Source of the DNA: Emydura subglobosa
Taxonomy: Eukaryota > Chordata > Testudines > Chelidae
Length of the DNA stretch: 64,000 nucleotides
NCBI GenBank assembly: GCA_007922225.1
Contig: ML679961.1
Span: 72,520,890 to 72,584,889, forward strand
Direction: 5' to 3'
Shown here: positions 55,510-64,000 of the stretch, in pieces
How the letters are laid out: each line of letters opens with the position of its first letter
Position numbering within the stretch: position 1 is the stretch's first letter
The notes under the pieces: model-generated
The model's database searches: none
Told to the model about the DNA's origin: nothing
What the model saw: the letters and a program-made list of their open reading frames with translations, nothing else
Translations under genes and position numbers: made by a program

Positions 55510-57475
55510 AAGAATAAATAAAATAATTTGGAACACATTCTACTTTTTTTCCCCTTTGCAAATTAGTACCATTTGCATTAGTTTGACATCAGCCCCCATG
55601 CTGCTGAAGAAAACCGTTTTCTAACGGGTGCTTATAAACCCATCAATATGTGCAGTGGGGAAGATGACAGTTTAATTTAAATACCACATCTTACTGGCTT
55701 GGGTGTAAAAGGACATATTCTCTGGTTGTGCACATGTGTTTTGATGCTGTCAGCTTGCCTTTACCATCTCTCTAAGGACACTTGCTGCTGTACCCTTTGT
55801 TTTCCTAGCCACTGCTTCGAAAAAAAGCTGGGAGACAATCCGTGATAACTAATGCAGTGTTAGCTGTGATGCGGAGCTGTAAGTTATACATGATTGAGCC
55901 ACATTCTAAAAGACAGCTTCATTATGAGGAGGCCATCCCTCATCTAACTCAAAACCAAGGTTTTCTTTCGCAGATTGAGGAAAGATAGATAGGAAAATGT
56001 TGCCTTAATTCTTGCTTAGAAATGATCAGAAATTGAGGATGTGATTTTTGTAAAGATCTTGCAAGACTCAAAATGGGGGTAACATTAGATTTGTAGTCTG
56101 CTTTGTAGAAACACCTCTCCCACTTTGGTAGTGTATGTAATGGCACAGTCTGAGCAATAAGCCACCAATTGCTGTAATGGCATGCCACATGCAATCTGGT
56201 AATTGATTTAAACAATTCTCTCATTCCAAAAAACTGCAGGAGAGGCTGACAAAAAAGTTGAGGAGCCAAGTTGCCAAAGTCCTTGTCTTGACTGTAGGAA
56301 CAAGAGACCTTGGTCTAGTTCCTCAGCTGCTGTAAATCAGCATAGCTCCATGTAAATCAGAAGAACTACATCAATTTATGCGTGTGGATCTGACTTGGTG
56401 TATCTGAAGCAAGGTTGGACACAGAGCTTATGTTTTTTTTTTTTTTTTTTTTTGGTGGGTTTTGTACTAAAAAAAGATGTGCAGGCTGAAGGCCATAAGA
56501 AAGTAAGATAAGAAATAGCAAGGATCCCTCTTCTCCCATACTTGAGTCCATGCATAGGGCCCAGACATAGGCCCAGTCCTTGAATTCAAGGAGCTCAAAT
56601 AGCTTCAGAAGGACATGTGAAGGGATTGAAGTAGTCCTAAACAGGGGCAGTGTGTGATGCACTTGTAGAAATATGTCACAGAGCTTTTGCTGACCTACAA
56701 GTCCCCTGGAAGAATTGTGCCCCTGGGAACTTGTGGTGGGGCTGTGCACCTCCTTCATCGTGGACTTGTCTTAAAGGCACAATGGCTTTAGCTCTGACAA
56801 TTAAATAAACATAGACCCAATCCTTAAATCCTTCAGCCCTTTTAATCATTTTGGTTTAAGTGATTTTTGGTGCATGGGTCCTATTGAAACTAGTGGGACC
56901 TCTGAAGCTAAGTTAATTAGGTTCCTTTGAAAATCCCATCCTAGATTCATTCATTGATTTATTGTATTTTCATAGTAAAGAAAACAAAACTACAGGAGTG
57001 GATAAGACTTGGGTACTGATCAGTGTCAGAAAGAGCTTGCTGTAGGCTTATGCTGCCTTTTCAAATGGATTGATTTATGAGAAGAGATACCTACAGATTA
57101 GCTGGGCCAAATAATGACTATAGGCATACAGGACAAATACTTACAAGGGTTTGGAGACTAGGAACACCAAGGAGAGAGATGAATTATTTAGGGTATAATT
57201 AGGAATAATAGGAAGAAATTGTGCCCATGAACATGTAGGGGGAATAGCAAGGAACTCAACAGTCCCTACAGGGAACAAATCTAATACTATTCCCATTAAC
57301 TTCAATTGGAGCAGAATCTATCCTGCAATTTATTACTGTGAATACTCTCCTAAAGGAATCGGGTGCTTGCACTGTACCTAATCTGTTGATAAACAGTGAT
57401 CTTTACCCTCCCAGGACTCAATTTGGGCCCTTTCACCTTTGACTTTAACAGAGCCAGGATTTCACTCCAAAAGTC
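55510..57475. other. No gene; T21 run
   Basis: T21 homopolymer at 56,433-56,453. A short repeat trace at 56,865-56,945 (ttaattaggttcctttgaaaatccca). ORFs of 106 and 130 codons have no motif. Confidence 0.4.
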
Positions 57476-57479
57476 ATGA

Positions 57480-57905
57480 TTGAAGCTGGGCAAAATATTT
57501 TGGACAAAACATTTTCACTAAAAAAGTCAATTTTAGGTTGACTGAATCATTTTGTGTGTTTCTCAAATTCACTAAATTATTTTGGCAGACAAAAACCCTG
57601 AAAAAATAAAAATGGTGGTTTTAAAATGTTCAAAATGAAATGTTTCCATTTTTCAATTCAAAGTGACTTTTCACTTCAAATTTTATTACTTTTTTAAAAA
57701 CAGGCAAGGGATTGGGGAACATAAAACAAATTTTTTTGTTAAGTCTGGAACTAAAGTGCTCTGGATGGAAGTGTGTATTTGTGTATTTTTGTTATTTTTT
57801 TTCTCACTAAAACATTCAATTTTTTGTTTTTGTTTTGGGTCAAACAAAACAAATAATTGAGTGTTTTAGTGAAAAAATAAAAAATGACACCAAAAAATAT
57901 ATAAA
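57480..57905. repeat. A/T-rich self-complementary repeat
   Basis: gctgggcaaaatattttggac, aaaacattttcactaaaaaagtc, then many gaaatgtttcc / tttttcaattc words, closing near caaaaaatatataaaaaaccc and followed by cacagctcttg. Same type as 9,360-9,850 and 38,481-38,745. Confidence 0.5.
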
Positions 57906-58680
57906 AAACCCTCAGTTATGTGCACAGCTCTTGTCATAATTCTTATCCCATGACCAAAGAACAAGAAAATGCTCTCTCCTGGTCATTGTGGGCCCATTGA
58001 TCCCCGAAGTTTGTGACTCTGTGGGATGGTGTTACAACAGGGTGAATTTAGTCCTACTACATGTTTAAAACGAATTCTCCCTCCTCTCTTTCTGATTGGT
58101 GGAACATAGACATTCCACTCTTGGCCTGCTCTTCATGAAATCCCCTTGCTCTGCTGCTGTAGTTCCAAACAAAGCAACACTTCAGAATGTAAGTGTAATT
58201 AGTTAATTTACTGCAGTGTTCCATGTGTATTTATATCACACAAGTGGCTGTTTAAAAACAAAGCAAACAGTGGGGGAAACTCTGCAAGTCAATTATCACC
58301 TTATTCCTACTGATGGAAAGATCATTCTGCTGCTGTCACAGGACTGTGAAGGAACTAATGTTATTCCACACCTGTTGCCTTTAAGATATGCAAAGAGATG
58401 CTTCTAACAGAGAAACTCAACATTGCTCTGATCATTTCTCTGGATAGATCTGTTGCCCTTGGATTTGGTTTGAGTATGAGATGCAGTCATGAGTGGGATG
58501 CACTCCCAGCAAGTCCAAACAGCAGTTGGGGCTTTGTTTATTTGTTAAATTCTTTCAAACGCCTTACCAGCTGTAGATACATTTCTGTATATAAGGAAAC
58601 TTCTGCTATGTGCTGGGGGTGAAGTCTCCAAATCCCACAATCTTAACAAAAAGCTAGGCTGCCATGAATGTGTGTTCTAT
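57906..58680. other. No recognisable feature
   Basis: Small ORFs only. Confidence 0.45.
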
Positions 58681-58684
58681 ATAC

Positions 58685-58755
58685 TAGAGACACAAGGTGG
58701 GTGAGGTAATATCTAATATTCTGGGACCAACACAGCTACAACAACACTGTGCACT
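58685..58755. repeat. Internally deleted dispersed-repeat copy
   Basis: agacacaaggtgggtgaggtaatatc joined directly to taatattctgggaccaacacagctacaacaacactg. These are two ends of a common reptile repeat that normally has a few hundred bases between them (from memory), so this copy appears internally deleted. Confidence 0.45.
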
Positions 58756-61735
58756 CTATATACTGTTGTATATCGATTGCACTTTTTATTAGAATTTTCT
58801 TTGCTTCTTTTTCCAGTCTCTGTATTTGATTTCTACTATTCCACATTCTTTGCTCCATTTCCCCCCCATGTCTCATTGGCTTCTCTGGATGCCTTTGGAC
58901 GTGGTGCTGAAAGAAATCCTGACCAGTCTTATCAATGGTACATCTGACTTATATAGAGAACTGTAGATGGTGGTATTTGCACGTGAAAAAAGACAGTCAG
59001 CTTCCAAGTATATTAGTGCCCGACTAACAACAAAATTCCTTTTCAGTTTTCAAGCTCTGATTTGTAATCAAAATAATGTTCCTTGCATATATATAAGACC
59101 AAAATGAGCTTTCATTTCCTCTGACAGTTAGCTGTTTGAAAACAAGCCTGTTTAAATTAATGTAAAAAAACCGCACCCCTCTATATATAGCATACTAGGC
59201 ATAATTTAGTTATGAACACCATGCCCTTTAACCTGAAAGTGGAAAAGCAGCTATTAAAATAGCCATAGTGGAAGAACTAACCTAGATGCTCTGAGTGTCA
59301 AACTCTATACACAAGCACAACAAGCATGGATGACTTAGAGTGGGTGGGCCCAAGTCACGTAGCCGCAAGAGAGAGCTGATGGTAAAATAGCAGTCTAAAG
59401 GTGGGAAAGGAAGTCCTTACAATTGTCCAAGGGATAAATAGGAGCAATAAGAAAGTGAAAACTAAGCCTGAATGTTAGATTACTTCCTAATTTTGAAATC
59501 TAGTAATAAAGATAAGTTCTGTTCTAGTTGGGTGGGAAGAGATAGGCAAAAAGATCTACGTCTTTGCCATTTCTTTCACCTATAATATGATACCATGGAA
59601 AGCCAAATTATTCTGATGTAAGATTTGAATCTAAGAGAAGTCAATGGAAAAACAAATGGGATGACTGGAATAACAAACTCTGAATTCAAAGGAGTTGAAC
59701 TAGTGTAACTGAATACAGACTTTGGCCCTAAACATTTCATACAGAGGCTCTTAATTCCACTTACTTAAAAGAGGGAACGAGGTGAGGAAAAAATAAGTTA
59801 TTGGGATACGTGTGTACAGTAATGCTGAGCAAAACAATGTGCAGGGGTTTGTAAAGACACTCTGTTAGGATGGGTTGGACTCCTCCTCTTGATGAAGTCC
59901 AGCTAGCATTTGTCAGACACAATGGACCACAGTTCTACATGGAGGGATGCAAAATGATCATAACACCCTTCAGACCATGACAAAGCAACAGCCTTTTCAG
60001 TTAAATGGCTTTTTCAGTGCTAAAAGGTTGGTTGGACTTCGTAATGTCTATCCACCCCCTCCTGCCCCGTCCTGGTTACCAGGATATACATGAAAGTAAA
60101 GGTTATCTGAGAAACAGAGCCCTAACTGAACTGGAGTTCCCTTTCCACTCCTCTGTAAGTTTCAGCTTGGTATGTATGGTGTGGCCCAAGGTTGAATGGA
60201 GATGATTTGCTGCCAGTAAGAGAAATTCTGACTCCTTGATCAACTGGCAAAATACCGTTCTCCCAAATGTATTGTCTTGGCTAAAATACAGTAAGTCAGA
60301 AATCAATGTACAAAAGGCTATCTAGAATGTCTCTGCCTCAATTTTTGTACTGGCTTTTTTATTTTTGATCTTTTGATTTGTCTTACAGAGTGAGCTGAGT
60401 CTGACAAAAGCTTTTACTTAAGTTTGTGTTTTTCCATGGGAAATATCTGCACTGGGACACAAATGAGGTTTTTTTTTTTGGTTTTTTTTTTCAGTGAGGG
60501 ATGTTTCCCTTTCATATTTCATCTTTACAATCCTTGCTACTTCAATGCTAGATCTGTTCAGAAGATCATTGGAAGAATGTTTCATAATTGGTAAATTGTG
60601 CTTATTTTTCACACTCCTACTCAAACAGCTGAACTGTTCCTTCTCAGACTTTCTAAATGTATCTGACTGTAATCACAATGAAGCAGATGCTAAACCAGGA
60701 ACAATTCAGCTGCAAATGAGAATAAATTGGAAAGTTGTGAGTGGCTCAAAACATGGGGTTAGAATAGAAACACTCTATGACCTTAATTGTGGCTGTCATT
60801 ACTGCTCCTGTTATAATATATTTATATATCAATCATACAGAAATTTCTTTAGCGTGCAAATCTGATTTATAGGTTTGAGACATCTTAATAAATGTACCAG
60901 TCACTTTTTTGGAATGAATAGCCTGTTTGGGACCATTCCTTATAGTGCCAATCTAATGATGGCTTACAGCTCTGTCTGTGTGCAAACCGAACCACCTTTA
61001 CATTAAATTTTAATCATGATCAAATTACATTTTTGTGCCTGGGACTCCCATCATATATGTCCTGGAATTGAACAGAAAGATAAGTTAGGAGTGAATGTGA
61101 GGGTTTGCATCATCAATGGAAGAGATTCAAAACCAAGGTCACATCTGCTTCTAAAACTAGGACTAGATTAAATAAATGAGAAGGGTTTCAATTTCATCCT
61201 CATTTGACATGCTTTATTTTATTTTTTTCTATTACTGAAAGAGCCTTTGAGCAAAAAATAAAAATAAAAGTTGTCTATACTTGCATGTACATTCATAATC
61301 AAGCCTAAATAATTTAGCAACAGCCTAATCCTTTTCATTTTTAAATACATCACATTAATCAATTCATAAGATATCATTATTTCCAGTTCTCCTCTGAGAC
61401 AGAATAGTTAAGCTGAATCTAGCAGGGTCTTCCCAACAAAAAAGTGACACATTTTTATGAACGTCCAAAAGTATGAGGTCTGATTCTCTAAGATTCCTGG
61501 CCACTGTGATTTTTCCCCTCCAAGGTCAGACCTTCACTCTGCATTTTCAGAGGTAGGTGATGGAGGTGGGGGAATAATCAAGAGCAGGAGTCCCCCTGAT
61601 ATAAGATTTGATCCCGCTCCCATTGAAGTCAATAGGAATTTTGCTATCATCTTCAATGGATGCAAGAATGAGACCTCAATTTAGGAATGTGACTGTCTAT
61701 ATTCATTGGTGCTGTCTGCTGTCATATGCTGTAAT
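58756..61735. other. No gene; one short repeat
   Basis: CCATTGAAGTCAATAGG at 61,620-61,636 is a member of the short palindromic family. A 123-codon ORF (60,494-60,865) shows no motif. Otherwise nothing. Confidence 0.4.
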
Positions 61736-61739
61736 TATG

Positions 61740-62135
61740 GCTTTGAAAGGAGGAGTTGCCACAGGGATAAGGAAGATCCCAGCTTTATGGGAACAAGAGA
61801 TGCTTGTGATCTATAAGAAAGGTGATAGGATTATAATAGTGTATATATTGGATATATAAATGAGGATATTGAAAATGAATTGAAGCCAGTTAATAACAAA
61901 AGGACTGCAATTGGCTGATGCTTACGTAAACCTATAAAATTAGCACAAAGAACAATTGATTCTTTTTGTTTTCATTGTCAATTATGAAATTTTACCAAAA
62001 TTTGCAGACAATATAAAATTAATGAAGATAGTTAAATCCGAAACAGAATGCAAAGAGTTAGAAAAGGATTTCACAACACTGGGTGACTGGGCAACAAAAT
62101 GGTAGATGACTTTCAGTGTTGATAAATGCAAAGTT
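61740..62135 (+). mobile_element. CR1/L3-type LINE fragment
   Basis: Plus strand: atgaggatattgaaaatgaattgaagcc (61,860-61,887, NEDIENELK-like), then ttgcagacaatataaaattaatg, encoding F-A-D-N-I-K-L, i.e. the FADD motif with its second D changed. cactgggtgactgggcaacaaaatgg, encoding TTLGDWATKW, follows, then gttgataaatgcaaagt (VDKCKV). It stops at 62,135 where the minus-strand LINE begins. Non-functional. Confidence 0.7.
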
Positions 62136-63400
62136 GTCTGTGATCCCTTGTGGTCGAGGATAATCTTTTACAGGTTTTGTTTTATGTAGGTCCTTTGGCG
62201 ACTGAGAAGTCTGATCCTTGAGCTGCAGACTCATTGGCAGACATTGCAGATGGTGTTGGAAGGCAGGGCTGGGCCATAATAGCTAAATGACAGTTGTCTG
62301 TCCTTTCTTTTCTGGTGTTTTTCTGACCAAGGTAAGGCAATTTTCCTCAAAAGTGGTTGTTCCTTCTCTGACAAGTCTTCGCCAGTTTGCCCTGTCTTGG
62401 GTGACTGTCTCCCAGTGTGTGATGTCAATGCCACATCTCTTGATGTTTGTCTTGAGAGTGTCTTTAAAGCATTTCTTTTGGCCTTCCCGTTTCCTTTGTC
62501 CTTTGGTGAGTTGGACGTACAACAATTGTTTTGGTAGGCATGCATCAGACATACGCATATAGTGCCCACTCCACCTCAACTGGTGCTGAATAATGAGGGC
62601 CTCAACACTAAAGATATTAGCCTCTGTGAGAACACTGAAGTTAGTGGGGTGATCCTCCCACTTTATGTTGAGGATCTTCTGGAGAAAGTGTTGGTGCTGG
62701 CATTCAAGTTTTGTAAATATTTTCTGAAGGTCACCCAAGTCTTGCAGCCATAGAGGAGAGTTGGAATTACCACCACTTTGTAAACTGAGTCTAGTGTGTG
62801 TTCTAATATCATAGTTACTGAACACCCAGGAAAACAATTTACAAAAGGCAAGGCAAGGCTGACACAGTGGATTCTGTGCTGAATTTCAACATCTATATTT
62901 GCCCTTTCTGAGAGATGGCTACCAAGATAGGCAAGGTCTTCTCCATTTTTCAGTTCCTCTCTGTCAGTGTAAATGTTCCTTGCTTGATCTGAGGATTGAC
63001 CAGGAGCAGGCTGGTGGAGGAATTTTGTTTTGCTGATGTTCAGAGTTAGTCATAGGCTTTTGTAAGCCTATGAGAAGTAATTAAGTGCTCTTTGTAAATC
63101 CTCCAGTAAGTGTGAAACTACAGCACAATCGTCTGCGTACTGGGATATGGTTATTATCACTGATGTTACTTTAGTTGTGGCACAAAGGTGAGCAGTTGAA
63201 AAGGTTGCCATTGGTCCAATATTGGATTCCAATGCCCAGTGGCAGACAGTCTTGGATTAGCGTTTTCATAATGGCTAGAAAAATGGAGAAGAGAGTGGGT
63301 ACGAGTACACAACCTTGCTTTACACCAGTTCAGATGGCAGAGGGTTCAGAAGTAGAGCCACTACACAGGATGGAGACAATCATATGGTCATGGAGGAGTC
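62136..63400 (-). mobile_element. Second LINE type, RT and C-terminal part
   Basis: A minus-strand non-LTR retrotransposon unlike CR1. Reading from 63,400 it has GVKQGCVLVPTLFSIFLAIM (about 63,272-63,331), the RT motif before the active site, then QYADDCAVV (about 63,120-63,146) with the catalytic YADD. It continues into the C-terminal region and a 3' UTR down to about 62,136. The 5' half, including any endonuclease, is missing because the segment ends where a Harbinger element starts. RTE-like or a related clade is my best guess from the C-terminal motifs. Confidence 0.8.
62283..62837 (-). pseudogene. LINE ORF2 C-terminal region
   Basis: 184 open codons, the longest surviving piece of this LINE. 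Just upstream in another frame lies SVYKVVVIPTLLYGCKTWVT (about 62,735-62,794), the conserved segment after the RT thumb. Within this frame LRWSGHYMRMSD and the following K-Q-L-L-Y are the C-terminal 'RW.GH..RM' motif. FKDTLKTNIKRCGID, HWETVTQDRANWRRLVREG follows, a typical tail for such LINEs. The frame ends at a stop after TPEKKGQTTVI. The break between frames near 62,740 is a frameshift. The ATG start is not meaningful. Confidence 0.8.
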
Positions 63401-64000
63401 TTAGGCCTGGTCTACGCTGGCGACGAAGGTCGACATAACATCACTTAAGTCAATCTCTGAAAGCCGGCGTCTACACTGGTACAGCAGTTCCGTTGACTTA
63501 AACTGTGGCAAAAGTCGACGTAATAAAACCACCTCCGCAAGTGGCATAGTGCCTAAATCGATGTTATTGGGTCGATTTTGCGTCAGTGTAGACAGGACGT
63601 AACTTAATTTGACGTTAATGACCTCTGGGAGGTATCCCACAATGCCCCATTATGACTGCTCTGGACATTCACGCTCTGCTGTTACGTGCTCATGCTATCC
63701 AGAAATGGCCCCTCCCCTCATGCCCCGGGAAAATTTGAATTTTCATTTCCTGTGCAGCCAGCATGGAGAGAGCTTTGTCTCTGGTCTCCTCATGGCTATT
63801 GCAAGGCCCAAATGCGCTCCAGCATGGAGTCGACCAGAGGTCTTAGATCTCATCGGTCTGTGGGGTGAGGAGTCTGTTATGGCTCAGCTCAGAGCCAGCA
63901 AAAGGAATCTGGACATTTATGGGAAGATATCCCAGGGCATGCTGGAGAACGGACACGCAGTAGTGCCACGTGAAGATCAAGGAGCTGCGTCAGTCATAAC
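63401..64000 (+). mobile_element. PIF/Harbinger element, left part
   Basis: TTA (63,401-63,403) precedes GGCCTGGTCTACGCTGG, the end sequence of reptile Harbinger-type elements, and a TTA/TAA 3-bp duplication is the PIF/Harbinger signature. A leader of about 385 bp with CpG-rich words (gtcgacataac, gtcgacgtaataaaacc, gtcgattttgcg), a gtctacactgg direct repeat and gaggtatcccacaatgcccc follows. A Myb/SANT-like reading frame begins at about 63,790. The right end lies outside the window, so neither the second inverted repeat nor a transposase can be checked. Confidence 0.75.
63790..64000 (+). CDS. Myb/SANT-like DNA-binding protein of Harbinger, partial
   Basis: Open from the ATG at 63,790 to the window edge (70 codons). 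The peptide reads MAIARPKCAPAW, then EVLDLIGLWGEE, MAQLRASKRNLDIYGKISQGM, with the tryptophan pattern of the trihelix Myb/SANT domain (W..PEVLDLI.LWGEE…IY.KIS..M). In PIF/Harbinger transposons this second protein binds the element's ends and recruits the transposase. After …LENGHA the expected helix-3 text (VKIKELRQS) is present but one frame off (about 63,970-63,996), so a frameshift probably disables this copy. Start chosen because it directly precedes the domain; more upstream ATGs are out of frame. Confidence 0.65.

Noticed and set aside
60494..60865. 123-codon plus-strand ORF
   Set aside because: No motif or exon context; AT-rich chance frame.

Overview
The window reads as AT-rich, repeat-dense vertebrate intergenic or intronic DNA. 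No host protein-coding gene can be named. Most likely it comes from a turtle or another archosauromorph-type reptile. The grounds are several CR1 retrotransposons with the reptile/bird-type 3' end, PIF/Harbinger DNA with a Myb/SANT-like gene of the kind common in turtles, many hAT-type non-autonomous elements, and MIR/CORE-type SINE debris. The turtle assignment is an inference from repeat content; no marker gene supports it.

Layout. 1-8.7 kb: mostly unassignable sequence with old SINE fragments, a possible decayed retroelement gag (2.6-3.0 kb) and a hairpin at 3.1 kb. 8.78-9.02 kb: a short hAT element with a perfect 8-bp target-site duplication. 11-13.8 kb: interspersed repeats, including an LTR-like segment split by another hAT element (13,051-13,414). 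16,857-19,862: the most informative object, an internally deleted Ty3/Gypsy element on the minus strand. It has a 5' LTR, a tRNA-Leu-type primer-binding site, a gag whose capsid resembles the SCAN domain, a zinc knuckle, a protease, and an integrase lying directly after the protease. It ends in a tiny 3' LTR remnant. This order and the SCAN-like gag fit the Gmr1-like clade. 20.3-21.0 kb: GC-rich repeat.

23.3-24.3, 28.4-29.0, 37.7-38.5, 42.6-43.4, 45.1-45.2, 50.8-52.6 and 61.7-62.1 kb: seven CR1/L3-type LINE fragments on both strands. One is flanked by an imperfect 13/14-bp duplication; another is split by a 718-bp hAT element (51,814-52,531). 29.3-31.0 kb: two oppositely oriented copies of one MITE, the second nested in another repeat. 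35.1-36.6 kb: two LTR-like segments. 38,846-39,066: a solo LTR with a 5-bp duplication. 40,611-40,738: the only candidate for a host coding exon (strong splice acceptor, 41 codons, stop), gene unknown. 44.8-49.5 kb: DNA-transposon-like and repeat-family copies. 54.4 kb: a short CpG-rich repeat patch. 62.1-63.4 kb: the reverse-transcriptase end of a second LINE type on the minus strand, broken at 63,401 by a PIF/Harbinger element carrying the start of a Myb/SANT-like ORF that runs off the window.

The genes present do not form a working pathway: all recognisable coding sequence, apart from the candidate exon, belongs to mobile elements and nearly all of it is broken. Most long ORFs are chance or repeat-derived. 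I found no sign of an undescribed multi-gene system; the interest lies in the nesting history of the elements, the Gmr1-like Gypsy and the candidate exon.
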